Below are positions 10,173 through 18,568 of a stretch of DNA of 23,378 nt, piece by piece. The stretch is from a virus. Each line of letters begins with the position of its first letter. The stretch's first letter is position 1. The DNA is taken from positions 1 to 23,378 of IMG/VR virus record IMGVR_UViG_3300008217_000102. One strand, given 5' to 3'. Both the position numbers and the translations under genes were made by a program. The notes beneath the pieces were generated by a model. The model was given only the letters and a program-made list of their open reading frames with translations, had not been told where the DNA came from and searched no databases.

Positions 10173-10869
10173 GAAGCACCTGGTCATCTTTTCGATTGAT
10201 CTTGGCGGCGTCATGGAGCACAACCAGCGCAAGCCGTGGATTGGTTCGCTGGCGTTGATTGATGCGCTGGCGGAGGCTATGCCGGCTGATACTGGGTATG
10301 GTTTTTTTGGTATCGCAGATGAATGGTGTCATAAGCCGTTGTTCGTACTGCCAGGTGAAATGACGCCTGGCCAAGTAACGGATTTTCTGCGTGATGAAGT
10401 TAAAAGCCGTTATCCTGGCGGGACAAGCCGGTTTGTTCAGCAGATTCATGGTGGTGCGAATGTGTTTAATCTGTGCAAGGCAGGTTTTGACAAGGCCGAC
10501 GTTATTCATTTGACAGATTGGCCGGAGCCTGTGCGAGATGATGCGCTGCGGTATATTCGGCCGGACGGCTCGGTTAGAGACAATATTTCTGGCTATAACT
10601 TGACCGGTTTCGAGCACATGACCAAGCCGAAAAGGTTGTTTGAGGATTATGGCGTGCGCTGGCACGTGGTGCCAATTGTCCAGTATAACCGGCGGTGGCG
10701 ATTTGATCGCACGGTCTGGAAGGCGCTGGAACATATGGCTACCATAACTGGTGGTTTGTTTGCGTTTGATGCTGAGCGTGATGACGATTGGTCGCATTTC
10801 CCAGGCTTGGGCCGGCGACTGGCTGAGAATATCCAGAAGAGCAAGGCGCGGCTGTTCAATCATCGGTGA
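10165..10869 (+). CDS. Divergent von Willebrand factor A-like protein, 234 residues
   Basis: ATG 10165 overlaps the preceding stop and is preferred over the upstream in-frame codons. The fold pattern is VWA-like: LVIFSIDLGGVM (first strand and MIDAS position, Asp12), an amphipathic helix (SLALIDALAEAM), GYGFFGIADE, YPGGTSRF (Gly-Gly-Thr about 85-87, the usual MIDAS Thr), and VIHLTDWPEP (Asp118, the usual 'TDG' strand). The canonical D-x-S-x-S is replaced by D-L-G-G-V, so metal binding is probably altered. VWA proteins mediate protein-protein contact; a lysis or regulatory role here is unknown. Confidence 0.55.
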   Translation: MTEKHLVIFSIDLGGVMEHNQRKPWIGSLALIDALAEAMPADTGYGFFGIADEWCHKPLFVLPGEMTPGQVTDFLRDEVKSRYPGGTSRFVQQIHGGANVFNLCKAGFDKADVIHLTDWPEPVRDDALRYIRPDGSVRDNISGYNLTGFEHMTKPKRLFEDYGVRWHVVPIVQYNRRWRFDRTVWKALEHMATITGGLFAFDAERDDDWSHFPGLGRRLAENIQKSKARLFNHR

Positions 10870-10876
10870 TGCGATT

Positions 10877-10910
10877 TACTAATTTGGTACTGAAAACTAT
10901 GAAATTAGTA
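10877..10910 (+). repeat. 9-bp inverted repeat between genes
   Basis: TACTAATTT (10877-10885) and AAATTAGTA (10902-10910) are exact reverse complements across a 16-base loop, in the gap after 10165..10869. No U-tract follows. It could be an operator or an mRNA hairpin. Confidence 0.7.
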
Positions 10911-10915
10911 GTTAG

Positions 10916-11203
10916 GTGATTACAGGGCCTACTATGGAATACGTAATGCGAGTCAAGAAGATTGTACCGGAAGACCACAAGGTCTTTCGTGGTTCGAGCA
11001 GTTTGATGGTGGCTATGCAGGCTACGGCTTACGTCAATGAAATCTATGGCGAGATGATCGACAAAGAGATTGACAAGCATTTGCAGCCTGCGAGCGGGCA
11101 TTTCGCGGACTTGATAGACAAGATTCGTGAAACCATAAAGGAATTCAGGCCAATGTATGTGGCTGCGGCGTGTAAGTTGTTTACAGAGCCGGCAAAACAA
11201 TGA
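10916..11203 (+). CDS. Hypothetical protein, 95 residues
   Basis: Open from GTG 10916; ATG 10934 is an alternative and neither has a clear ribosome site. The product is helical and charged (MRVKKIVPEDHKVF, then INEIYGEMIDKEIDKHL-type helices) and ends in a basic tail. No domain is recognised. The end overlaps the endolysin start as ATGA, indicating co-translation with it. Confidence 0.6.
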   Translation: MITGPTMEYVMRVKKIVPEDHKVFRGSSSLMVAMQATAYVNEIYGEMIDKEIDKHLQPASGHFADLIDKIRETIKEFRPMYVAAACKLFTEPAKQ

Positions 11204-12777
11204 AGAATATCGGCGTTCAATCTTTGCTATTTGACGAGCGTGTGTTGACTGCGTTGCAGCGTGGCCAGCCGGCGGTGTTTAAGCTCATTGACCCGGACGC
11301 CGGCTGGGTGAACCGAGTGCAAGAAGCCGTTACAGACGCAACGTTAGTTGGTCGTCTGCATGATTTGTCTCACCCGGCCAAGTTGGATGCTGAGAATGGT
11401 ATCCGGCTGGCTAAGGCTTGTGCTGCCAAAGCGCAAGAAACGTACATTGAAATTTGGGAAGGCAGCAATGAGGTTGTGCCGGCGTCGTTGGATGAGTTCA
11501 AACGCTACGTTGAATTTGAGCATGCGTTTGCATTGGAGTTGGCCCGCCAGGGATTGAAGCCGCTGATCGGCGGGTTTGCGACGGGTACAACGCCGGTTGA
11601 TGGTGATCCGGACTGTCAAACAAAGTGGCGTATTTTTTGCGATGCACTGGCCGATGCCTGGGGGATGCATTGGCATGAATACTGGTATGCGCCGCAGAAT
11701 GGCATTATTGATGATCGCTGGAATGCTTATCGGTATGAGAAGTGGTGGCATTTCTTGCCGGAGAAGCTGCGGCGCGAGAAGTGGTTTCTTGTCAGCGAGT
11801 TAGGCGTTGAGGGGCACGATCCGGCGGTGGGCGCGCGTGCCGGCTGGGTTGGCAAGGCTACGGTGAATGACTACTGGTCGCACTTGCAGCGGTACGCTGA
11901 TGCGTTGACCAACTTTAGTCCAAGGCTGGCGGCCACGCTATTTTACGCCGGCGACATTGTGGATAAATCATGGCAGTCCTACGACGTAATGCCATTGATT
12001 GGCAACCTTGAACAGGCCTGGAAAGGCGACAAAAAGCGCGTTTGGGGAGTAGGCGAGGCGAAGTTTGACGAGGAGCCGAATACGAACATGGATGTTGACA
12101 AGCTTAACAAAACGTTGTCTGTGCGTCTCGGAGAGGCAGGCATTGAGTACGATAACTTGATCGGCCATTTTCATGACAAACCTGGCTCAACTTGGTTGAC
12201 GAAGAAACGAGACATGGCCGATCTACACGGTGTGGCGTTGCATCATTCTGTCGGTCCGCACAATGGTTCGACAAAATCTATTTATGACGCCAATGTAAGC
12301 CGCGATCTTGGCGGGTTTGCATATCACTTTGTCGGATACTGCTATAGGAAGCGTGATGGCAGCGTATGGCGTAAGGTTCGGTTGATGCGCAATCCGCGTG
12401 ATTATGGCGCGCATGTTAAAGGCAAGAATCATGAGTGGCTGGGGTTTGTATGGCCAGGCGCGTATCATGAGGATGCGCCTGATTCTGGTGTGCTGACTGC
12501 GCAAGCGGAAGCTTTGGCCATTGTTGTCAAGGTTTTGCGCGAATGGACCGGCAACCAGGATCTTGTGTTGGATGCGCATGGCCAGATATTGCCTGGCTAT
12601 ACGGCGTGCCCTGACGGCGGCAAGTGGTTTAGTGACAAGTTGTTGCCGGCATTCGATAGGGCGATGGCCGGCACAACCAAGCCGCCAGAGGCAGACGATT
12701 ATGCACGCGGCTGGAATGACGCTCTGCAGACGGCGAATCAGGCGTTTAGTCAAGTAGTGGATGATTTGCGAAAATGA
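11200..12777 (+). CDS. Modular endolysin: glycoside-hydrolase-like domain plus amidase_2 domain
   Basis: 525 residues. Residues about 1-275 resemble a clan GH-A (beta/alpha)8 glycosidase: YIEIWEGSNEVV gives the Asn-Glu acid/base pair (Glu91), and WFLVSELGVEG gives a strand-borne Glu (Glu200) as candidate nucleophile. Residues about 340-490 form an N-acetylmuramoyl-L-alanine amidase (amidase_2/PGRP): GVALHHSVG (His348/349), YHFVGY, GAHVKG, then DAHGQILPGYTACPD (His460, Cys470), which are the expected zinc ligands. It would cut peptidoglycan or associated glycans during lysis. No signal peptide is seen, so holin-dependent release is expected. Tight coupling on both sides (ATGA) supports a lysis operon. 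Confidence 0.85.
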   Translation: MKNIGVQSLLFDERVLTALQRGQPAVFKLIDPDAGWVNRVQEAVTDATLVGRLHDLSHPAKLDAENGIRLAKACAAKAQETYIEIWEGSNEVVPASLDEFKRYVEFEHAFALELARQGLKPLIGGFATGTTPVDGDPDCQTKWRIFCDALADAWGMHWHEYWYAPQNGIIDDRWNAYRYEKWWHFLPEKLRREKWFLVSELGVEGHDPAVGARAGWVGKATVNDYWSHLQRYADALTNFSPRLAATLFYAGDIVDKSWQSYDVMPLIGNLEQAWKGDKKRVWGVGEAKFDEEPNTNMDVDKLNKTLSVRLGEAGIEYDNLIGHFHDKPGSTWLTKKRDMADLHGVALHHSVGPHNGSTKSIYDANVSRDLGGFAYHFVGYCYRKRDGSVWRKVRLMRNPRDYGAHVKGKNHEWLGFVWPGAYHEDAPDSGVLTAQAEALAIVVKVLREWTGNQDLVLDAHGQILPGYTACPDGGKWFSDKLLPAFDRAMAGTTKPPEADDYARGWNDALQTANQAFSQVVDDLRK

Positions 12778-13127
12778 GATACTTTCTAATCACGCTGCTC
12801 TGTTTTGGCGTAGCATTTCTGGTTTTGTGGCTAGCCATTGATACGGCTCATGTGGCCGGCGCAGCGTTGCCAGAGAGCAACAGCATTTCGTTGCGGCCAT
12901 TGCAGCCGGCGACAACCACGGCGACGGTTGTCTTGCCAACTATGACACCATTGCCAACTTACACGCCGTTTCCTACCTGGTCTCCGGCACCGACGCAAAC
13001 GCCGTGGATTCTTGTTGTGACTCGGATTGTGACGACTACGCCGGCGCCGAGTGTGGATCGCCGGCAGATCCATTACTTGCCGTTGGTTGGCAGAGCATGT
13101 AAGACTGAATGGCCGGCTGGGTGTTGA
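12774..13127 (+). CDS. N-terminally anchored Pro/Thr-rich protein, spanin-like candidate, 117 residues
   Basis: ATG 12774 overlaps the endolysin stop (ATGA). A single hydrophobic N-terminal helix (MRYFLITLLCFGVAFLVLWL) is followed by an extracytoplasmic region with repeated T-P-x-P-T units (TPLPTYTPFPTW, then APTQTPW) and a Cys-containing C-terminus. Such P-T repeats are typical of cell-surface proteins of Anaerolineae-type Chloroflexota. Placement right after the endolysin and the membrane-to-outside topology resemble spanins, but no spanin homology is claimed. A cell-wall-spanning linker role is inferred. Confidence 0.65.
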   Translation: MRYFLITLLCFGVAFLVLWLAIDTAHVAGAALPESNSISLRPLQPATTTATVVLPTMTPLPTYTPFPTWSPAPTQTPWILVVTRIVTTTPAPSVDRRQIHYLPLVGRACKTEWPAGC

Positions 13128-13158
13128 CTGGGCAACCCTTTGTAAGGTGAAGAACTCT

Positions 13159-13800
13159 ATGCAATGCGGCGCTAAAACTAGATCAGGCGCAAAATGCAAA
13201 AATAGATCAATGATAAATGGCCGTTGTAGAATGCATGGCGGAAAGACACCACGAGGTATTGCTTCTGCAAACTTCAAGACTGGTCGATATAGTAAGGACT
13301 TGCCGACCAGAATGGCTTCACGATATCGTGAAGCACAAGAAGACTCGGACCTGTTAGTATTACGCGATGACATCGCATTAGTTGACACACGTATTACAGA
13401 TTTGCTGTCAAGGGTTGATACCGGTGAGGCCGGCGTTTTGTGGAAGACGTTGAAGAAAGCGTATGACGATTATCGCGCTGCAACGATAAAGAAAGATGCG
13501 CTGGCGATGGCGGATGCTTTGCAGACAATTGAGGCATCGATTAAGCAGGGTAACGCCGATTATGTTACGTGGTCCGAAGTGATTGATCTGGTGGATCGCC
13601 GTCGGCGATTAGTTGAAAGCGAGCGCAAACGGTTGGTCGAGATGCAACAAACGATTACGACCGAACGCGCTATGGCTTTGCTTGGAGCAGTGGTTGACAC
13701 AATCCGCAAACACGTTGCCGACAGAGATACTCTCGTCGCCATCAGTAATGACATTGGAAAACTCGTGGTTATTGAAGGCGTCGAGGCAACTACATCCTGA
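13159..13800 (+). CDS. terS: Terminase small subunit (HGGK-type N-terminal motif)
   Basis: ATG 13159 with AAGGTGAAG upstream; codons upstream of it in this frame overlap the previous gene and are not used. The N-terminus MQCGAKTRSGAKCKN followed by GRCRMHGGKTPRG is the Cys/His-rich 'CGAKTRSG..C.....RCRMHGG' motif found in many phage proteins next to the large terminase. The rest is long coiled helix (LVDRRRRLVESERKRLVEM), as in small terminases that form DNA-binding rings. It would recognise the packaging site and recruit TerL. Overlap with terL supports the call; the specific pac/cos site is not identified. Confidence 0.75.
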   Translation: MQCGAKTRSGAKCKNRSMINGRCRMHGGKTPRGIASANFKTGRYSKDLPTRMASRYREAQEDSDLLVLRDDIALVDTRITDLLSRVDTGEAGVLWKTLKKAYDDYRAATIKKDALAMADALQTIEASIKQGNADYVTWSEVIDLVDRRRRLVESERKRLVEMQQTITTERAMALLGAVVDTIRKHVADRDTLVAISNDIGKLVVIEGVEATTS

Positions 13801-15151
13801 TTATGGTACCGCAGCAGAATTTGATATTCAAACCGATGACCAGCTTTGGCGATTTTGCCACGACGTTCTTGGGGTTGCTATCCCGCGTATGTCGTGTTGT
13901 GCCGGCCATGTTGCGCCCTTCCAGGCGTTTGCCGATGCTTACTTTGCGCGTTCCAGAATCAGCATTTGGAAAGCATCACGTGGCTTTGGGGGCAAGTCGT
14001 TTTTGCTTGCGCTGCTTGCCGTAACGGAGCAAATCGCTTTGGGCGCATCAGTGAATTTGTTGGGCGGTAGCGGGGAACAGTCTCTCCGTGTTCATGGCTA
14101 TTTGGCCGGCACTGATCCTAATTCTGGAGGCATGTTTTGGGACGCACCAAATGCGCCACGCGCATTGCTTGCTTCGGATATCAAAAAGGAATCACGAACG
14201 ACAAATGGTGGTATGATTCGCGCATTAATGGCTAGTCAAACATCAGTTCGCGGGCCTCACCCACAACGGTTGAGGCTAGACGAAATAGACGAAATGAGCC
14301 AGCCCATCTTTGACGCGGCCATGGGTCAAACAATGGCCGCGCGCGGGATTAAGGCTCAAACGGTGTGTAGCAGCACGCATCAGAATCCTGATGGGACTAT
14401 GACGGAGGCGCTCAAGCGTGCCTCCGAAGGGGCATGGCCGGTGTATGAGTGGTGCTATCGTGAGTCTTTAGAGCCGCATGGTTGGTTGCCGGCAAGCGAG
14501 GTGGAGGAGAAGCGCACAGAGATCCCCAAGGCGATGTGGGATTCAGAGTACGATCTTCAAGAACCCAACCCGGAGGGCCGTGCGATCGATGGTGATGCGG
14601 TTGAGGCGTTGTTTGATCGGTCGCTTGGCGAGTATGAAGGTGATGTTGGCGAGCATATCATTGTGGTTGAGCCAGACGAAGAGTTGGAGTTTGTGACCGG
14701 TACAGATTGGGCGAAGTCTCGGGATTGGACAATTATTCATACGAACCAACGGACGGATGAGGGCCCTGATTTGTTGGCGGCTTGGTTGCGCGTTGGGCGT
14801 AAACCGTGGCCGGCCATGATCGCTGACCATGATAGGCGTTTAGACACGTACGACGGGACCGCGGTGCACGATGCAACGGGTGTGGGTTCGGTTATTGACG
14901 ACTATCTTGAGAGCGGCTCTGAAGGTTTTGACTTCACCGGGCGCAAGGCGCGAGATGCGATGTTGACGGCTTATATTGCGGCGATTGAAAATGGCGAGCT
15001 TGTGTATCCGTGGATTCGCTATGCTTATAACGAACACAAATATGCGACGAATGACGATATTTATAGTGGCCGGCCAGGGCATTTGCCGGATTCTATTTCG
15101 GCTGGCGCGCTGGCTAAGTATGCGTTAGGAACAGGTTCTATTTTTTGGTAG
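13748..15151 (+). CDS. terL: Terminase large subunit (packaging ATPase and nuclease)
   Basis: Motor that drives DNA into the prohead and cuts the concatemer. ATPase part: KASRGFGGKSFLLALLA (Walker-A-like, about residues 73-90), RLRLDEIDEM (Walker B with catalytic Glu, about 173-182) and CSSTHQNPDGTM (coupling motif). Nuclease part: FVTGTDWAKSRDWTII (first Asp, about 318), AVHDATGVGS (about 373) and HLPDSISAG (about 446), the expected RNase H-like acidic residues. ATG 13748 gives 467 residues and a 53-base overlap with terS; a later TTG is possible. The family call is firm. Confidence 0.92.
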   Translation: MTLENSWLLKASRQLHPDYGTAAEFDIQTDDQLWRFCHDVLGVAIPRMSCCAGHVAPFQAFADAYFARSRISIWKASRGFGGKSFLLALLAVTEQIALGASVNLLGGSGEQSLRVHGYLAGTDPNSGGMFWDAPNAPRALLASDIKKESRTTNGGMIRALMASQTSVRGPHPQRLRLDEIDEMSQPIFDAAMGQTMAARGIKAQTVCSSTHQNPDGTMTEALKRASEGAWPVYEWCYRESLEPHGWLPASEVEEKRTEIPKAMWDSEYDLQEPNPEGRAIDGDAVEALFDRSLGEYEGDVGEHIIVVEPDEELEFVTGTDWAKSRDWTIIHTNQRTDEGPDLLAAWLRVGRKPWPAMIADHDRRLDTYDGTAVHDATGVGSVIDDYLESGSEGFDFTGRKARDAMLTAYIAAIENGELVYPWIRYAYNEHKYATNDDIYSGRPGHLPDSISAGALAKYALGTGSIFW

Positions 15152-15158
15152 TAATCAT

Positions 15159-16514
15159 ATGGCTGTGAATTCTACTTATATTGATGGCACGAAGAATATT
15201 CCGATCGAGGCATTGGATACGATGCTCTTTCCGGAGTTCTTTGATAGCGCGGATGCCGGCATCTCTGAGCGCGAGGCTTACAATTTTGTTGCGTGGGTTT
15301 ATCGGGCGGTGCAGCTTCGGGCTAATGCGTTGAGCAGCATTCCGTTCACGGTGCAAACGAGTGCCGGCCAGGCTCAAGACCGAATAGATTTTCAAAGCAT
15401 TTTGCCTCGATTGTTGCAGCTTACTGAGGCTAGTTTGTCTTTGCATGGTGAAGCGTATTGGCTCAAAGAAATCAATTTGCTCAACAATTTGCTTGCTATC
15501 AGGTGGGCGGTGGCGTCTACTATCAAGCTGAAGACTGATCCTATTGATGGTTTAGTGGGATTCACGCGGACGATACAGGGCGTGCCGAAACCATTAACCA
15601 AGGATGATGTATGCTGGTTTTGGCTGCCTGATCCAGAGGTGGAGCTTGGGCATGGCCAGGCGCCGGCGCAGGTAGCGCTTGAGGCGGCCGGAATCAATCG
15701 AAATATCAATCGGTATTCGTCGGCATTTTTCAAATCTGGCGCGATAAACCCGACCATTTTGAGCGTGACGGGGAATCCGGGCAAACAGGCGATGCGCGAG
15801 CTTGAAAGTTGGTGGAATCGGCTGGCGACGGGCATTAAGAATGCCTGGACATCGCGGGTGTTGAGATCGGAAGTGACGGTTACGCGCTTGACATCTGATT
15901 TGAAAGACATGGCGATGCCGGATTTGACTAAAAATAGTAAGGAGCAAATTGCGGCAGCGTTCGGTGTTCCGATTACGATGCTAGAGGATGCGGCGAATTT
16001 TGCTACGGCTAAGGAACATCGTGTTAGCTTTTGGCGTGACTCGGTTGTTCCTGACGCGAAGTTCATTGCCGGCAGCCTCAATGAACAGCTTTTTGAGCCG
16101 ATGGGGCTTAGGTTTGCTTTTGTGTTCGAGGATATTGAGGTTTTGCAGCAAGATGAGGCAACAAAGACAGATTCAGTTATTAGTCTGGTTGATGCCGGCC
16201 TGATCAGCCCGATGGAAGGTCGTGAGATGTTGAATCTTGCGGAGCGGACGGAGGTTGATGAGGCGGATATTATTGATAGCGCTGAAGTACGGGCGCTTGA
16301 TTTGAAGCGTTGGCAAAAGGTGGCTTTGAAGGAGTTGGTGGCCGGCAATAATCCGGCGCATCGGTATTTTCGGAGTGAGCATATTGGCGCGGGGTTGTAT
16401 GAGACGATTCATGGCCGGCTGGCTGGTGCGGAGACGAAAGACGAGGTGAGGGCTGCATTTGCAGCCAGCTTTCCCGTCGCAGATTATGGCCATAGCTGGG
16501 CCGGCTATCCTTAA
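15159..16514 (+). CDS. Portal protein (HK97 family)
   Basis: Dodecameric ring at the capsid vertex through which DNA passes. ATG 15159 lies 7 bases after terL. Family features are present: EREAYNFVAWVYRAVQLRANAL near the N-terminus, the ILPRLLQLTEASLSLHGEAYW helix, INPTILSVTGNP, LKDMAMPDLTKNSKEQIAAAFGVP and MLEDAANFATAKEH. That arrangement (…IaaaFgVP..ml…) is typical of HK97-like portals. Length 451 is normal. The C-terminal 100 residues (from about ERTEVDEADI) look like an added helical tail. It overlaps the next gene. Confidence 0.92.
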   Translation: MAVNSTYIDGTKNIPIEALDTMLFPEFFDSADAGISEREAYNFVAWVYRAVQLRANALSSIPFTVQTSAGQAQDRIDFQSILPRLLQLTEASLSLHGEAYWLKEINLLNNLLAIRWAVASTIKLKTDPIDGLVGFTRTIQGVPKPLTKDDVCWFWLPDPEVELGHGQAPAQVALEAAGINRNINRYSSAFFKSGAINPTILSVTGNPGKQAMRELESWWNRLATGIKNAWTSRVLRSEVTVTRLTSDLKDMAMPDLTKNSKEQIAAAFGVPITMLEDAANFATAKEHRVSFWRDSVVPDAKFIAGSLNEQLFEPMGLRFAFVFEDIEVLQQDEATKTDSVISLVDAGLISPMEGREMLNLAERTEVDEADIIDSAEVRALDLKRWQKVALKELVAGNNPAHRYFRSEHIGAGLYETIHGRLAGAETKDEVRAAFAASFPVADYGHSWAGYP

Positions 16515-17241
16515 GTCGAGTGATCCACCTGATGCTGATGAACGCAGAAAACTTGAACGCAAGATGCAACGGTTAATGCTAACTTACTGGAATGACGAAG
16601 TGTTGCCGGCAGTTTTGAGAGAAGCGCAGATACAGACGGCAACGCGAACAGTCGGGGCCGTGTTCCGTGACTTTGGAAGAAAAATGAATCAGATAGTTTT
16701 GCCTGTCTTGGAGCGTGGCGTACAAAATGGCGTCGAGAATGCCGCAGCAGAATTGGAGGAGTTGGGAATTGGGATTGATTTTAGCTTGGTGAATGAAGGC
16801 GTGCTCAAATGGGCACGCAGTCATGGTAGTGAATTGGTGAAAGGAATCACCAAAACTTCCCGGAACCAGACACGGCAGGCTATCTCTAACTGGATAGCTA
16901 GCGGCGATCCATTGCCCGTCTTGGAAGATAAGTTGGCGGTTACATTTGGGAAGAAGCGTGCTGAATTGATAGCCAGCACAGAAGTCACGCGGGTGTACGC
17001 TGAGGGGAACATGCGGGCGTGGCAGGAGAGCGGTGTTGTTGAGGCGAAGGTCTGGCGCACGGTTCGGGACGAGCGGGTATGTCCGATCTGCGAGCCGTTT
17101 GATAACATGGTTGTGGGATTCAAGAGAAAGTTTACGCATCCGGATGATAAGATTGCGAAGCAGATTGGGAAGGTGATGGCTCCGCCGGCGCATCCACGTT
17201 GCAGGTGCTGGATTAGTCCGAGGGTGGTAGGCAGTGCGTAA
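16459..17241 (+). CDS. Mu gpF-like head morphogenesis / minor capsid protein
   Basis: TTG 16459 has GAGGTGAGGG just upstream; ATG 16486 is an alternative. The C-terminal half shows the gpF signature: AELIASTEVTRVYAEGNMRAW, KVWRTVRDERVCPICEPFDN and PPAHPRCRCWI, with paired Cys residues (CPIC...CRC) that could bind metal. These proteins sit with the portal inside the prohead and are usually encoded directly after it, as here. 260 residues is within the family range. Confidence 0.88.
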   Translation: MQPAFPSQIMAIAGPAILKSSDPPDADERRKLERKMQRLMLTYWNDEVLPAVLREAQIQTATRTVGAVFRDFGRKMNQIVLPVLERGVQNGVENAAAELEELGIGIDFSLVNEGVLKWARSHGSELVKGITKTSRNQTRQAISNWIASGDPLPVLEDKLAVTFGKKRAELIASTEVTRVYAEGNMRAWQESGVVEAKVWRTVRDERVCPICEPFDNMVVGFKRKFTHPDDKIAKQIGKVMAPPAHPRCRCWISPRVVGSA

Positions 17242-17437
17242 TTTTGTTGTCGGTCCATTTGGGGGGGATTGCAGGCCCGAACTTTGTATGGATTCGGTGT
17301 AGCTCAATTCGTCTAGGCGTTTGCTTTAATCGCCGGCCAAATATCTCCAGTAATCGATATTTGCCTTTGTGGAACGGCTGGCGATTTCAGGTGTTACGGG
17401 CAACGAAATAAGTGGCTGAAAACATGATGACGATCAA
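17242..17437 (+). other. Gap in the structural operon with two hairpins
   Basis: No convincing gene. A GGCG/CGCC hairpin (17316-17319 with 17331-17334) and CAAATATC/GATATTTG (17338-17345 with 17356-17363, 8 exact bp) occur without a U-tract. A 22-codon frame from GTG 17234 exists but is too short to support. Gaps of this size are rare in the otherwise packed late operon. Confidence 0.45.
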
Positions 17438-17539
17438 TTGAAACAGCTCTTGGATGAAGGTTCCGTAGAACACAAAGTCGTGAAGGACTATGGGTTAGAT
17501 ATTGACATGTATAGATGGATTAAGACGGAAGAGAAATGA
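17438..17539 (+). CDS. 33-codon frame coupled to the next gene, possibly a remnant
   Basis: From TTG 17438 the frame reads MKQLLDEGSVEHKVVKDYG... and ends WIKTEEK, overlapping the next gene as ATGA. The composition looks protein-like and the open frame extends a few codons further upstream without a start codon. There is no ribosome site, so it may be the surviving C-terminus of a truncated gene (inference). Confidence 0.35.
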   Translation: MKQLLDEGSVEHKVVKDYGLDIDMYRWIKTEEK

Positions 17540-17796
17540 AACGTTGCATAGTTAAGGTGTCTACGCACTTGATTCTTGATGCGCTGGCATTTCCTGAAGG
17601 CTCTGAGATTGAGGCTTGTTTGGGGGAGAGAGCGCCTTTAGGGGAAATTGAGTTGATCATCAGCCATGATGATTTGCCAGATGTGCCCGAAGGCAACCCG
17701 TTGCCTTCACTTCTACCAACATTTACACTAGTTGGGGATCTGCCGGCTAAGTTCATTGAATTTGACTGGAATTTAGAAAACAAAGGGTATGGCTGA
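17536..17796 (+). CDS. Hypothetical protein in the head-tail region, 86 residues
   Basis: ATG 17536 overlaps the preceding frame; GGAAGAG lies about 5 bases upstream. The product (MKRCIVKVSTHLILDALAFPEG...) is acidic with beta-strand character and a LPTFTLVGDLPAKFIEFDW segment. No domain is recognised. It overlaps the gp10-like gene by 8 bases. By position it could be a minor head-tail joining protein, which is inference. Confidence 0.7.
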   Translation: MKRCIVKVSTHLILDALAFPEGSEIEACLGERAPLGEIELIISHDDLPDVPEGNPLPSLLPTFTLVGDLPAKFIEFDWNLENKGYG

Positions 17797-18190
17797 TAAC
17801 GCGATTACGATCAATGATCATGGCTTAGGAGATCGGCTGGCCAATGTGGACGCGCGTAAGTTTGCGGAGAAGGCCATGCATAAGGCTGTATTGCTGGTGT
17901 CGGAAAAAGGCAGCGAGTATCCACCTCCACCGTCTAACAGCACGTATCGCAGGACAGGCACGTTGGGCCGGAGTATAACGGGTAAGGTTGAATCGATCAC
18001 GAAAGAAGTTCGCGGTCTTGTTGGTTCACGGGTTGTATATGCGCCGAACGTAATAGGCGACAAGCAGGCGCCTATTCACGCCGGCCGATGGGTTAAACTG
18101 GTTGATGTGGCTGTGTCTCAGATTCCACAAATTGAATCATTTTTTGAGGATGCTACGAAGGAAATAGCGGAGTTCTTGAAGAATGGGTAA
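17789..18190 (+). CDS. HK97 gp10-like head-tail/tail completion protein
   Basis: ATG 17789. HK97 gp10-family proteins act at the head-tail interface. The signature is present: helical N-terminus (ARKFAEKAMHKAVLLVSEKG), YPPPPSNSTYRRTGTLGRSI, then VGSRVVYAPNVIGDKQAPIHAG, that is the 'P..TG.L..SI' and 'V.Y.....G' pattern of the family. 133 residues is normal. In most phages this gene lies after the capsid gene with the connectors; here it precedes it. Confidence 0.82.
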   Translation: MADNAITINDHGLGDRLANVDARKFAEKAMHKAVLLVSEKGSEYPPPPSNSTYRRTGTLGRSITGKVESITKEVRGLVGSRVVYAPNVIGDKQAPIHAGRWVKLVDVAVSQIPQIESFFEDATKEIAEFLKNG

Positions 18191-18416
18191 CAACGGAATT
18201 GAATCTAATCTTGTGAGCCGCCAAATTCCCGAGTCTAGTGGCAACATATCGATTAACATGTCAGGACAAATCTATCAAACGGTGATGGCATTGCGAAAGG
18301 CCAGGCTTGACGAAGTTGATGCGCTTGAACGGGTCTTGGAGATTTCGCCGAGGACGGCGGAGCTGCGGAAGTGGTATCGGGAAGGCCGGCTTGATAATGG
18401 TCCGGTGGGTGAGTAA
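18183..18416 (+). CDS. Hypothetical protein, 77 residues
   Basis: ATG 18183 overlaps the gp10-like stop by 8 bases, indicating coupling. The product has a polar N-terminus and a charged helix (LRKARLDEVDALERVLEI) near the C-terminus. No domain is recognised. It is the last gene before the terminator at 18511. Confidence 0.65.
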   Translation: MGNNGIESNLVSRQIPESSGNISINMSGQIYQTVMALRKARLDEVDALERVLEISPRTAELRKWYREGRLDNGPVGE

Positions 18417-18510
18417 AATTAGTTCAAGCGTGACCAAATAATCTGCAAAAACAACACGATTATTTGATTTGAAGATAGTGTAACAATTATATAACTGGCG
18501 GACCAATTGG

Positions 18511-18568
18511 AGCGCCGATTTTGACGACAGCCCGAGGGCAGGGGAGTCGTTGAGATCGGCGCTTTTTT
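18511..18568 (+). terminator. Strong Rho-independent terminator upstream of the capsid gene
   Basis: AGCGCCGAT (18511-18519) pairs with ATCGGCGCT (18555-18563), with inner GACGAC/GTCGT pairing, followed by TTTTTT. It ends 14 bases before the capsid gene ATG. Upstream lie an 8-bp inverted repeat (18435-18442 with 18459-18466) and a weak promoter-like pair (TTGATT at 18464, TTATAT at 18487, 17-base spacer), so it could act as an attenuator. Confidence 0.88.

Noticed and set aside
12831-13388. Long minus-strand frames opposite lysis, terminase, portal and capsid genes
   Set aside because: Their sequences are Arg/His/Ser-rich shadows of confidently identified + genes, with no independent start signals.
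17297-17363. tRNA-like start (GGTGTAGCTCAATTCG) after the head morphogenesis gene
   Set aside because: The D-arm does not close and no anticodon or T-arm follows in register.
17502-17507. TTGACA in the structural region
   Set aside because: No -10 box at suitable spacing.
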